This document shows, piece after piece, positions 24,037-31,611 of a DNA stretch of 64,000 bases. Each line of letters starts with the position of its first letter. Positions within the stretch are counted from its first letter, which is position 1. The stretch lies in contig NZ_WNKT01000017.1 of assembly GCF_009720725.1 (NCBI RefSeq), positions 1 to 64,000 on the forward strand, written 5' to 3'. The position numbers and the translations under genes are program-made. This DNA comes from Allochromatium palmeri (GTDB taxonomy: Bacteria > Pseudomonadota > Gammaproteobacteria > Chromatiales > Chromatiaceae). The notes under the pieces are model-generated. The model searched no databases. It worked only from the letters and a program-made list of their open reading frames with translations, and had not been told where the DNA came from.

Positions 24037-24949
24037 CGCTTCCACGATGGTTCTCCGGTACAACGCGATCCCACAGGGGATGTGAGAGCCAAGTCGTTGG
24101 CAGGCCCATGGCGTGTTGAGCTGCACTGTTCAGATTGGCTGAAGTGATCAGGCGCGTAACACGTTGCTGCCAATGTTGTCCCTCGTGTTGACGGGCCATC
24201 ATCTGGCGCAGCATGAGCAGTACGATAAAAACGCGGCGATTGGTCGGGGTAATTGGCGGAAGCCAGCGTGCATTATGTCGGGGCGATTCAGGTCCGACGG
24301 CCAGTTCGCGGTTCCACAGCCGCGCATGGTGTGCACAGAGGTTGCGAATGTAGTTCAGCGTCCGCAGCCATGAGCGCAGCACCGCATGGTGGACTCCGTA
24401 CTCAGCCGCCACGGGGCGCTGCTGGTCAGGCAACATGCCTTCGTAAAGACGGGACAGGGCGCCAAATGGCAGGATTTCAGTGGCCATCCACAGCGGAAGA
24501 TCAGGAAATTCGTCGTATCTGTCGCGAAAATGCGCGACAAAGATTTCACGAGAATTTTCGGCTTCTTGACGAACCTTGGCGAGCCATTCCGATTGTTTGA
24601 ACGTATGACGGAAGTGTGCGGGATCGCAGTGGGCGAAGGGACCGAACGCCTGAGACAGGTGGTAAGTGATCGCGGTGCGTAGGGCGACTTCGACCCGCTC
24701 GATTGCATCCATGACCTGCAAGCGTAGATGACGGTCAAACTCGTAGAGTTGGACAGCGGCTGCAAACGAGGCGTCGGGCTTGAGGCTGTCGTCTGCGCGT
24801 TTGTATGGATGCCAGTAGGCACTGAGCCGATAGTAGCTGATCCGCGACAGAATCTCGGCTGCGGCGGCACGATCCTCGATGATCAGTCCTCGTGCGGCTA
24901 GTAATGTGACTTGCTCATCGAAGGTCAACGCGGGTTTAGCGTACTGCAT
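24023..24949 (-). CDS. Abi_2 (AbiD/AbiF) family abortive-infection protein
   Basis: This 308-residue protein matches Abi_2 (PF07751): MQYAKPALTFDEQVTLLAARGLIIEDRAAAAEILSRISYYRLSAYWHPYK, HLRLQVMDAIERVEVALRTAITYHLS, and the HEPN-type RNase motif YIRNLCAHHARLWNR (R-x4-H, about residue 203). Such proteins cause phage-triggered growth arrest. The ATG at 24949 starts the conserved domain; an upstream alternative lies in the hairpin region. Two promoter-led hairpin units lie immediately upstream. The gene is intact although its downstream neighbour hsdR is broken. Confidence 0.88.
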   Translation of the reverse strand: MQYAKPALTFDEQVTLLAARGLIIEDRAAAAEILSRISYYRLSAYWHPYKRADDSLKPDASFAAAVQLYEFDRHLRLQVMDAIERVEVALRTAITYHLSQAFGPFAHCDPAHFRHTFKQSEWLAKVRQEAENSREIFVAHFRDRYDEFPDLPLWMATEILPFGALSRLYEGMLPDQQRPVAAEYGVHHAVLRSWLRTLNYIRNLCAHHARLWNRELAVGPESPRHNARWLPPITPTNRRVFIVLLMLRQMMARQHEGQHWQQRVTRLITSANLNSAAQHAMGLPTTWLSHPLWDRVVPENHRGSEPVS

Positions 24950-24964
24950 GGGCGGCGTCCCAAT

Positions 24965-24984
24965 CCTGTGGCCTAGACCACAGG
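24965..24984 (-). promoter_or_regulatory. Hairpin upstream of the Abi_2 start
   Basis: A perfect 7-bp stem CCTGTGG/CCACAGG with a six-base loop, 16 bases before the Abi_2 ATG and just beyond the T-run of unit A. It could be part of an attenuator or an RNA element of the abi transcript. Confidence 0.5.
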
Positions 24985-25049
24985 CAATAAAAAACCCGCC
25001 ATGGTTGCGCTGCCCAGTCGAAACCAAGCAAGCGTGGCGGGTGTGTTAT
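24985..25049 (-). ncRNA. Candidate small RNA unit A before the Abi_2 gene
   Basis: Read leftward, TAACACACCCGCC opens an 8-bp stem (25035-25042 with 24994-25001, ACCCGCCA/TGGCGGGT) followed by TTTTTTATTG, like a short transcript with intrinsic terminator. The promoter TTGAAA-17-TATACT (25054-25082) precedes it. Unit B shares both ends with a different middle. Placement directly upstream of an Abi_2 gene recalls the published abiF RNA motif, but I cannot test for a covariance match. Confidence 0.5.
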
Positions 25050-25053
25050 GGAG

Positions 25054-25124
25054 AGTATAGGGCTTGGAAGTGTCAATTTCAATTGACACGAAATGACGTC
25101 AGCTGTGTCTACAAAAATAGACAC
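25054..25124 (-). promoter_or_regulatory. Promoter and operator-like inverted repeats for unit A / abi
   Basis: Minus-strand TTGAAA (25077-25082), 17 bases, TATACT (25054-25059). The -35 is inside the inverted repeat GTGTCAATT-TC-AATTGACAC (25070-25089). A second inverted repeat with the same arm ends, GTGTCTA-N6-TAGACAC (25105-25124), lies just upstream. Two similar dyads around a -35 suggest a dedicated regulator. Confidence 0.55.
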
Positions 25125-25164
25125 CCAATGTTGCAATACCTTGGCGCGAGTAGACCGAGTGTCC

Positions 25165-25238
25165 CAGAAAAATACCCGCCAGGGTTGCGCGTCACGCAGC
25201 GGCAAGCCGGTGCGGAGAGGCGTGGCGGGTCTGTTACT
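25165..25238 (-). ncRNA. Candidate small RNA unit B
   Basis: Leftward TAACAGACCCGCCACGC opens a stem (25223-25230 with 25174-25181) closed by GCGCAACC-C-TGGCGGGT and followed by ATTTTTC. The outer 15-17 bases on each side match unit A; the interior differs. A promoter-like TTGCGC-17-CATACT (25266-25271, 25243-25248) sits at the same distance upstream as in unit A. Confidence 0.45.
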
Positions 25239-25318
25239 AATCAGTATGGACGCGAGTGGCGTCTCGCGCAATCGGTGTTCCCAAGCACCAAGGGTGGTTG
25301 ATCTGTGCGGGTTTCTGA

Positions 25319-25830
25319 TCATGTCCGAATGTTGGCAAACGGCCGTGCCGGCGACTCACCCAACCGTTCCAGGCACTGACGGCCCTTGTCGGTTAGACGA
25401 TAGTGCTGCAAGCGGCTATTGGGCTTGTCTGGAATCGTCATCTCGATCAGACCATCGCTCAGAGCAGGCTGGAGATAGCGCACGCGAAAGGACTTGCGGT
25501 CCCGCAGATCCAGAGCGGCTTGCAGTGTTTCGCGGGTCATTTCACCTCGGAGCGCCCGCAGTAGTGCGCCGACTTGGGGGCTGACTTGTGGTGCGACTTG
25601 GGGGCGAGTAGCGGCCAGGGCCTCGGCGAGCATTTGCAGCATGAAGGCGATGAAGGGCGCGCAATCCGTCTGGTCGGTGCTGTCCTGCAAGGCTTGGTAG
25701 TACGCGCTTTGATGCTCGAACACGAGACTTTCGACCGGCACGTCGGCGAACAGCGGATTCCAGTGCGCCAGAATCAGACTCTGCCACAACAGCGCAGCGA
25801 TCCGGGTGATCCGCTGTTGTTCCGGCCAGC
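25319..25830 (-). pseudogene. C-terminal remnant of a Fic family protein
   Basis: The frame RITRIAALLWQSLILAHWNPLFADVPVESLVFEHQSAYYQALQDS is the region right after the Fic catalytic loop of Fic/DOC proteins; the HPFxxGNGR motif itself is missing. The rest is a C-terminal winged-helix domain (MTRETLQAALDLRDRKSFRVRYLQPALSDGLIEMTIPDKPNSRLQHYRLT) typical of such Fic proteins. Only the last 160 of about 330 residues remain, so AMP transfer is impossible. The WGR gene starts immediately upstream. Confidence 0.75.
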
Positions 25831-25831
25831 T

Positions 25832-26161
25832 TTATATTCGCTCCTGCTCCCGATAGCCATGCTGCCGGCGCCGTTTCCCGATCGCCATGATCTGCTGGAG
25901 TCCAGCCTCGCGCGACTCGACCCACACGAGGCGCTGTCCGCCCAGGTGTGAGCCGATCCCTCCCCAGCACTGGAGCAACGTCCAGTCGCCGAACAGGTCG
26001 CGGACCAGGGCGACGCTGTAGTAACGCTGCTTCTCCGGATGAATCCAGCGGCATTGAGACCGCTCGCCATCCGTGTGAGGACTGACCGGCCGACTCGGCG
26101 CTGTCTCCAGGCTCGGGCGACGTGTTGAATGGAGTGCGCCCATGTCGGCTTCACGCCGCAT
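25832..26161 (-). CDS. WGR domain protein
   Basis: The C-terminal 70 residues, RYYSVALVRDLFGDWTLLQCWGGIGSHLGGQRLVWVESREAGLQQIMAI, form a WGR domain (PF05406); the G-W-G-R signature appears as CWGGIGS with the Arg shifted. Small single-domain WGR proteins bind nucleic acids and often sit in mobile or defence regions. The first 45 residues are low-complexity and may not be translated; the true start could be later. The gene overlaps the SDR gene end by 11 bases. Confidence 0.65.
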   Translation of the reverse strand: MRREADMGALHSTRRPSLETAPSRPVSPHTDGERSQCRWIHPEKQRYYSVALVRDLFGDWTLLQCWGGIGSHLGGQRLVWVESREAGLQQIMAIGKRRRQHGYREQERI

Positions 26162-26948
26162 AGATCATGGTCCGGGTCATCCCGCCATCGACGATCAGGT
26201 TCTGGCCGGTGATGAATCCGGCCTGGTCGCCAGCCAGGAAGCGCACGGCGGCGACGATGTCTTCCGGCGCGCCGACCCGCCCGACGGCATGTTGGGCCTG
26301 ATCGATCGGGCGATGGTGCGGGACGCGCCGATGGGCCGACTTCTGGAGCGGACCGGTCTCGATCCAGCCGGGGCTGATGGCGTTGACCCGGATCTCCGGT
26401 CCCAGACTGATCGCGGCGGCGTGGGTGAAGGCCAGCAGTCCGCCCTTGGCGGCGGCATAGGCTTCACACTGCGGTTCGGATTGCAGGGCGCGGGTCGAGG
26501 CGATGTTGACGATCGCACCACGGCGCTGGCGCAGTCCCGGAATGGCCGCGCGGGTGCAGAGAAAGGCGCCGGTCAGATGACTGTCCTGCCAGCGCCGCCA
26601 ATCGGCCAGCGACAGCGTTTCGAACGGACCGCTCACCGGATCGGCCAGACCGGCGTTGTTGACCAGCAGATCCAGGCCGTCGGGTTGACCATCCTGAGCC
26701 TGCCAGGCCGCCAGTGCGGCGAAGGCGCGCTCGACGGCGGCTTCATCGCCGACATCGGCCTCCAGTCCGAGACAGGCGGAGGTCGCCCATTCAGCCGTCA
26801 CCTCAGCCGTCACCTCAGCCAGCGCCTCGGCCTCCCGGTCGAGCACCGCCACGCGCCAGCCCTCGGCCAGGAATGCCTGAGCCAGAGCGCGACCGATCCC
26901 TTGGGCGCCGCCCGTGATGAGTGCCAGCGGTGTGTGGGTGTTCGACAT
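26151..26948 (-). CDS. Short-chain dehydrogenase/reductase
   Basis: This 265-residue classical SDR has the NAD(P)-binding ITGGAQGIGRALAQAF, NNAG (LDLLVNNAGLA), the catalytic Ser in IVNIASTRA and YxxxK as YAAAKGG, and the C-terminal SPGWIETGPL and DGGMTRT. It would oxidise or reduce a small alcohol or carbonyl compound; the substrate cannot be told. The loop TAEVTAE is a small in-frame duplication of two EVTA units. Confidence 0.92.
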   Translation of the reverse strand: MSNTHTPLALITGGAQGIGRALAQAFLAEGWRVAVLDREAEALAEVTAEVTAEWATSACLGLEADVGDEAAVERAFAALAAWQAQDGQPDGLDLLVNNAGLADPVSGPFETLSLADWRRWQDSHLTGAFLCTRAAIPGLRQRRGAIVNIASTRALQSEPQCEAYAAAKGGLLAFTHAAAISLGPEIRVNAISPGWIETGPLQKSAHRRVPHHRPIDQAQHAVGRVGAPEDIVAAVRFLAGDQAGFITGQNLIVDGGMTRTMIYAA

Positions 26949-27052
26949 CGTCGACAGGACTCCGGTATCGGTTTCGGACTTGGGCCGCCCACCGCCGCGC
27001 GGCGGGACTGGCCGACGGGGCTATACTCGCCCCCCATCCAATGGAGCTCACC

Positions 27053-27154
27053 ATGATCGAGATCGCATACAGCGTCAAGGGCCGCTGGCTGGCGTCCAGT
27101 GTGGCCCTGGCACGGCTCGATCTTGGGTATCATGAGGACTCCTTCAGCATCTGA
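27053..27154 (+). CDS. Possible 33-residue leader peptide
   Basis: MIEIAYSVKGRWLASSVALA and 13 more residues, with GGAG seven bases before the ATG and a TATACT six bases before the GGAG region (27021-27026). The stop overlaps a possible upstream start of the VanX-like gene (TGATG at 27152-27156). It may be a real small ORF coupled to that gene or chance. Confidence 0.3.
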   Translation: MIEIAYSVKGRWLASSVALARLDLGYHEDSFSI

Positions 27155-27168
27155 TGGGGCATTCACGT

Positions 27169-27942
27169 ATGTCATTGATCCGCGCCTGTCGCCTGTGGTC
27201 GGCGATCCTGATGGCCGCCGTCGCTGTTTCAGCCGCCGCCGAGCCACTGCCGGAGGGCTTCGTCCATCTCCAGACGCTGGCCCCGGAGATCGTGCAGGAC
27301 ATGCGTTATCACGGCGCCTATAACTTCATCGGCCAGCCCATCGATGGCTATCTGGCCCCCTCCTGCATCCTGACCCGTCAGGCGGCCGAGGCACTCCAGG
27401 CCGTCCAGACCGAGGTGTCTCAACAGGGCCTGCGGGTGAAGGTGTTCGACTGCTATCGCCCAACCCGTGCCGTGGCGCACTTCGTGCGCTGGAGTCAGGA
27501 CGTCGCCGACCAGCGCATGAAGCTCGCCTTCTATCCGCGTGTCGACAAGGCCGACTTCTTCCGCCTGGGCTATGTGGCCGAACGCTCGGGGCATTCGCGC
27601 GGCAGCACGGTGGATCTGGTGCTGGAGCCGATCGAGGCGCCGGCTGATGTTTCTGCGATGCTCGACGAACGCCCGCTGGTCGACTGCACGGCCCCGCACG
27701 CCGACCGCTATCCGGACAGCGCCCTCGACTTCGGCACCGGCTTCGACTGCATGGATCCGCGCTCGCATCCGGATAACACCAAGGTTTCCGCCGCTGCCCA
27801 GGCCAATCGCGCCCGACTCACCGCCGTCATGGTCCGGCACGGCTTCCGGCCTCTGCCCGAGGAGTGGTGGCATTTCACGCTGGATGACGAACCCTTTCCC
27901 GACACCTATTTCGACTTTCCGGTGACGGACCCCGGCGACTGA
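27169..27942 (+). CDS. VanX-like D-alanyl-D-alanine dipeptidase (M15D)
   Basis: This 257-residue exported peptidase (signal peptide RLWSAILMAAVAVSAAAEP) has ILTRQAAEAL, KVFDCYRPTRAVAHF, the zinc motif SGHSRGSTVDL (HxxxxxxD type) and EWWHFTL with the catalytic Glu and third zinc ligand, all matching the M15D family. It probably acts in the periplasm on cell-wall dipeptides. The ATG at 27169 begins the signal peptide; one five codons upstream is coupled to the 33-residue ORF. Confidence 0.92.
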   Translation: MSLIRACRLWSAILMAAVAVSAAAEPLPEGFVHLQTLAPEIVQDMRYHGAYNFIGQPIDGYLAPSCILTRQAAEALQAVQTEVSQQGLRVKVFDCYRPTRAVAHFVRWSQDVADQRMKLAFYPRVDKADFFRLGYVAERSGHSRGSTVDLVLEPIEAPADVSAMLDERPLVDCTAPHADRYPDSALDFGTGFDCMDPRSHPDNTKVSAAAQANRARLTAVMVRHGFRPLPEEWWHFTLDDEPFPDTYFDFPVTDPGD

Positions 27943-28019
27943 AGCATGGGGAGCTGGCCCAAGCCGCCATCCCACTGTTGCACAAACGGGTGCGCAGTCT
28001 GCGCTTCCATCAACTCAAC

Positions 28020-28418
28020 TCAACTCAACTCGCCCTCGACATAGAACCAGCGCCCGTGCTCGCGCACGAAGCGACTGCGCTCCTGGAGGCGTTGGGCGCG
28101 GCCTTGGAACTTGGAACGGGCGACGAACGTCATCCAGCTCTCCTGATCGGCCGCGCCCCCGGCTTCGGTACTCAGGATCTTGAGACCGAGCCAGCGCAGG
28201 CCCGGCTCCAGGGTCAGTGTGGCCGGGCGGGTCGTCGGATGCCAGGTGGCGAGCAGATAGTCGGTCTGCCCGGTAGCAAAGGCGCTGTAGCGCGAGCGCA
28301 TCAGAGCTTCGACCGTTGGCGGGAGCGTCTAGCCGGACAGATAGGGATCGCAACAGTCGTCGAAGGGGCGACCGGAGTCGCAGGGACAGGATGCGTTGGA
28401 CAGGGTTTGAACGTTCAT
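28020..28418 (-). pseudogene. ychJ: YchJ (UPF0225) with in-frame amber codon
   Basis: From ATG at 28418 the frame reads MNVQTLSNASCPCDSGRPFDDC and CDPYLSG, the Cys-rich SEC-C start of YchJ, then TAG (28329-28331, codon 30), then continues in the same frame with TLPPTVEALMRSRYSAFATGQTDYLLATWHP and the full conserved C-terminal domain (WMTFVARSKFQG, EHGRWFYVEGE). One base change separates it from an intact 132-residue protein. The start overlaps the methyltransferase stop (ATGA). Confidence 0.85.
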
Positions 28419-29014
28419 ATCCGCTCCCACACCAGGGTGAAGTTGTTTACGGGCATGGCGTGCTCGGCGACAGGTTGCAGACCATGCGCCGCCGCGAACG
28501 GCTCAAGCTGGCGCTGGTCGCGCACCCCCATCGCCGGATCCTGGTCGCGCAGCCAGGCATCGAAGCGGGCATTGCTCGGGCTGGTGTGTCGGCCATCACG
28601 ACTGAAGGGACCATAGAGCGCGAACAGGCCGCCCGGTTCCAGATGGGCGCCGACACCGGCGAACATCGCCTCAACGGCGTCGAGCCCCATGATATGAGCG
28701 GTATTGGCGCTGAAGATGGCCTCGAAGCACTCGGTCGGCCAGGATTTCAGCACATCGAGTTCCAGCGGTGGCGGGAGGTTGCTCAGACCCGCCTCGGCGA
28801 TCCAGAGGCGAATCCCTGGAAGCTGCTCGGCCCGATCGCTGCATTGCCAGGTCAGATGGGGGAGGGCGGCCCCAAAGTAGATCGCATGTTGTCCGGTGCC
28901 GCTGCCGATTTCGAGCAATCGGCGGCGCGGATGCAATAGGGGCGCGAGCACCGCCAGGATGGGATCGCGGTTCTGGTCGCAGGACTCGGCATAGGGCTTG
29001 TCGACGGGGGGCAT
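28415..29014 (-). CDS. DUF938 SAM-dependent methyltransferase
   Basis: This 199-residue class I methyltransferase of the DUF938 family begins MPPVDKPYAESCDQNRDPILAVL, has the SAM-binding LLEIGSGTGQHAIYF, and SANTAHIMGLDAVEAMFAG, LYGPFSRDGRHTS and the C-terminal MPVNNFTLVWER. Substrate unknown. The ATG at 29014 follows a GAGAG ribosome site. Coupled to the ychJ remnant. Confidence 0.9.
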   Translation of the reverse strand: MPPVDKPYAESCDQNRDPILAVLAPLLHPRRRLLEIGSGTGQHAIYFGAALPHLTWQCSDRAEQLPGIRLWIAEAGLSNLPPPLELDVLKSWPTECFEAIFSANTAHIMGLDAVEAMFAGVGAHLEPGGLFALYGPFSRDGRHTSPSNARFDAWLRDQDPAMGVRDQRQLEPFAAAHGLQPVAEHAMPVNNFTLVWERI

Positions 29015-29139
29015 GTGGTGCTCTCTCAATGTGGCTGGCCCCGCAATGATATCCTGCTCGCCCGTGACGCCCGACCATTATTCAGGCCAGAGACGACCTG
29101 GAAGGCGATCCGTCCCGGAGTGTTCACGGTGACGCTCTG

Positions 29140-30222
29140 ATGTCTGTTTCTCCAAACCCCGACGATACCCAAGGCCGACGGACGATCCTGTTCGTCGATG
29201 AGATCCATCGCTTCAACAAGGCCCAGCAGGATGCGCTGTTGCCCTATGTCGAATCCGGCCGGGTGACGCTGATCGGCGCCACGACCGAGAATCCCTCGTT
29301 CGAAGTAAACGCGGCCTTGCTGTCGCGGGCGCAGGTCTATGTGTTGCAGTCGCTCACCGACGCCGAGTTACGGCAGCTGCTGACACGCGCCAGGGATCGG
29401 GTGCTGAATCATCTTCAATTCGATGAGGCCGCGATTGACACCCTGATCGGGTATGCCGACGGTGATGCCAGACGGTGCCTGAATCTGCTCGAACAGTGCC
29501 ACATCGCGGCCGGGGCGGCGGATGTGACCTGTATCGATACCGGTTTCATCGAGAACGCCCTGACCCTCAACAGCCGACGCTTCGATCGGGGTGGCGACGG
29601 CTTCTATGACCAGATCTCGGCGCTCCACAAATCCGTCCGGGGTTCCAACCCGGATGCTGCACTCTACTGGCTCACCCGGATGCTGGACGGCGGAGCGGAT
29701 CCCCACTACCTGTCACGACGGATCGTGCGCATGGCGTGGGAAGACATCGGACTGGCCGACCCCAGAGCCTTGCAGATCGCCAATGAGGCCGCGCTGGCCT
29801 ATGAACGGCTGGGTTCGCCGGAGGGTGAATTGGCTCTGGCGCAAGCGGTCATCTATCTGGCGATCGCGGCCAAGAGCAACGCGGGCTACACCGCGTACAA
29901 GGCCGCGCGCGCCTTCGTCAAACAGGACAAAAGCCGCGAAGTTCCCAGACATCTGCGCAATGCCCCGACGCGGCTGATGAAGGACTTGGGCCACGGGCAG
30001 ACCTATCGTTATCCGCATGACGAACCCCAGGGCTATGCCGCCGGCGAAACCTATCTTCCCGACGGGATGGCTGAGCCGCACTGGTATCGACCGGTGCCGC
30101 GAGGCTTGGAGATCAAAATCGTGGAAAAAATGGCGCGTCTGAAGCAACTCGATGAAGAGGCGCGGCATCGCCGACCGGCCGGTGACTCCGATACGCTCGA
30201 CGCTGAACCGGTTCCACAGTGA
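29140..30222 (+). pseudogene. rarA: RarA/MgsA lacking its Walker A region
   Basis: The frame starts almost at Walker B: RRTILFVDEIHRFNKAQQDALLPYVESGRVTLIGATTENPSFEVN, then the complete lid, MgsA and C-terminal domains to PVPRGLEIKIVEKMARLKQLDEEA. A full RarA has about 440 residues; the first 90, including GxxGxGKTT, are absent and no trace of them is seen upstream, where a different 27-codon fragment ends (29060-29137). ATP binding is therefore lost. The remaining 360 residues are undamaged, so the loss may be recent. Confidence 0.85.
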
Positions 30223-30650
30223 ACCGATCCATCCTTCAATTCGAGAGCCTCATGCCGCCCTTCGCCCTCCATCCACAGCTCATCGCGGATTGCCATGTCC
30301 TCGGGCGCCTGCCCGCCACCCATCTGCTGCTGCATCGTAACGGCGTCGTGCCCTGGTTCATCCTGGTTCCCGAAACCGATCTGGCCAACCTGCTGGATCT
30401 GCCGACCACGCACCGGGACGCGGTTCTGGCCGACTGCACGCGCGTTTCGGATGCTCTGCGCACCCTGGGCTATCCCAGGATCAATGTCGCCTGGATCGGC
30501 AATCTGGTGCCGCAACTCCATATCCATGTCATCGGGCGCCGCCCCGGCGATGCCTGTTGGCCGCGACCGGTGTGGGGACATCTGGAGGAGCGGCGCGACT
30601 GGGCCGAGTCGGAGATCGCGGCGCTTCGCGGGGCGGTTCTGGACGAGTGA
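30219..30650 (+). CDS. HIT family protein
   Basis: This 143-residue histidine-triad protein has FALHPQLIADCHVLGRLPATHLLLHRN, PWFILVPET and the triad region NLVPQLHIHVIGR, with HxHxI in place of the third His, as in a common bacterial HIT subgroup. It likely hydrolyses nucleotide phosphoramidates or dinucleotides. The ATG at 30219 overlaps the rarA stop; a Met at 30252 is a second candidate. Confidence 0.88.
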   Translation: MNRSILQFESLMPPFALHPQLIADCHVLGRLPATHLLLHRNGVVPWFILVPETDLANLLDLPTTHRDAVLADCTRVSDALRTLGYPRINVAWIGNLVPQLHIHVIGRRPGDACWPRPVWGHLEERRDWAESEIAALRGAVLDE

Positions 30651-30669
30651 GCCACCGGATCTCGTTTCC

Positions 30670-30875
30670 AGGTGAGAGCTATCCAGCGGTGCTGGCGCGC
30701 CTGAGCGGGCGCACCGTCATCAATGCCGGGGTGTCCGGCGAGGTGACGTAAGAGGGACGGGCGCGTTTCGGGGCGCTGATCGCGCAGGAACAACCCTATC
30801 TGGTGCTGTTGCTGGAGGGCGGTAACGACATCTTGCGCAACCTCGATCCCGAGCAGGCCCAGGCTAATCTGGCGG
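30670..30875 (+). pseudogene. TesA-like (SGNH esterase) remnant
   Basis: One frame reads GESYPAVLARLSGRTVINAGVSGEVT, stop TAA (30749-30751), then RFGALIAQEQPYLVLLLEGGNDILRNLDPEQAQANL, the two central SGNH blocks of acyl-CoA thioesterase I. The Ser block (GDSLS) and the C-terminal DxxH are missing. It is truncated at both ends and broken by a stop. Confidence 0.75.
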
Positions 30876-31522
30876 CGGGGTGGATCGACAAGTCGCCCGC
30901 CTTACGCCTGCTTCCAGAACCCAAACGACGCATTCGTTGGCTGACGCGAGAGGAGGCTCAGCGTTTGATTAACGAGTGTCCTGAGCATCTGGCCGATATG
31001 GTGCGCTTCAGTTTGGCGACGGGGCTACGTGAGGCTAACGTCACGGGGTTGCGATGGGATCAAGTCGACCTCGAACGTCGTGTCGCTTGGATACATGACG
31101 ACGAGGCCAAGGCACGCCGTGGAATCGGTGTCCCGCTCAACCGCGATGCGGTGCTTGTGTTACGACGCTGGCAAGGTCGGCACTCCACGCGCGTGTTCTG
31201 CTATCCATTGAAGCGCAAGGGCGTGTCAGTTTGGACGCCGATCGAGAAGGCCGGAGCCGCCTGGAAAAAAGCCCTGAAACGTGCGGGCATCGAAAACTTT
31301 CGCTGGCATGACTTGAGGCACACTTGGGCTTCGTGGCATGTCCAGTCTGGAACGCCGCTGCACGTCTTGCAGGAGCTTGGTGGGTGGCAGTCTGTCGAGA
31401 TGGTCAGACGCTATGCGCATCTGGCGCCGGAGCACTTGTCGGAACATGCCTCTCGTATCGAGATGCCGTTTCGCACATTTTTCGGCACACCCGAAAAAGA
31501 AAAAGCCGCCAGCGGCGGCTAA
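30876..31522 (+). pseudogene. Tyrosine recombinase, catalytic domain only
   Basis: In frame with the tesA remnant (open from 30803) the sequence becomes a phage-type integrase catalytic domain: RRIRWLTREEAQRLINECPEHL, catalytic Arg in SLATGLREANV, HDLRHTWASWH (HxxR), GGWQSVEMVRRYAHL (W/H and Tyr). All catalytic residues are visible, but the N-terminal arm-binding domains are lost. It ends 13 bases before a tRNA-Lys gene, the usual position for an integrase that used that tRNA as its site. Confidence 0.8.
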
Positions 31523-31535
31523 GTTCTTGAAAATA

Positions 31536-31611
31536 TGGTGCGCCCTGTGCGACTCGAACGCACGACCACCTGATTAAAAGTCAGATGCTCTACCAACTGA
31601 GCTAAGGGCGC
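31536..31611 (-). tRNA. tRNA-Lys (TTT)
   Basis: A 76-nt cloverleaf with encoded CCA: acceptor GCGCCC/GGGCGC, D-arm AGCTCAGTTGGTAGAGC, anticodon loop CTTTTAA with anticodon TTT, T-arm GTGCGTTCGAGTCGCAC. It abuts the stop codon of the upstream ccsA-like gene. Confidence 0.98.

Noticed and set aside
24990-25240. Units A and B as REP-type chromosomal repeats
   Set aside because: Each has its own promoter-like pair and T-run, and no further copies were noticed in the window, so small RNA genes fit better.
31536-31611. A direct repeat of the tRNA-Lys 3' end as the second attachment site
   Set aside because: I looked for the acceptor/T-arm sequence elsewhere in the window and did not find it.
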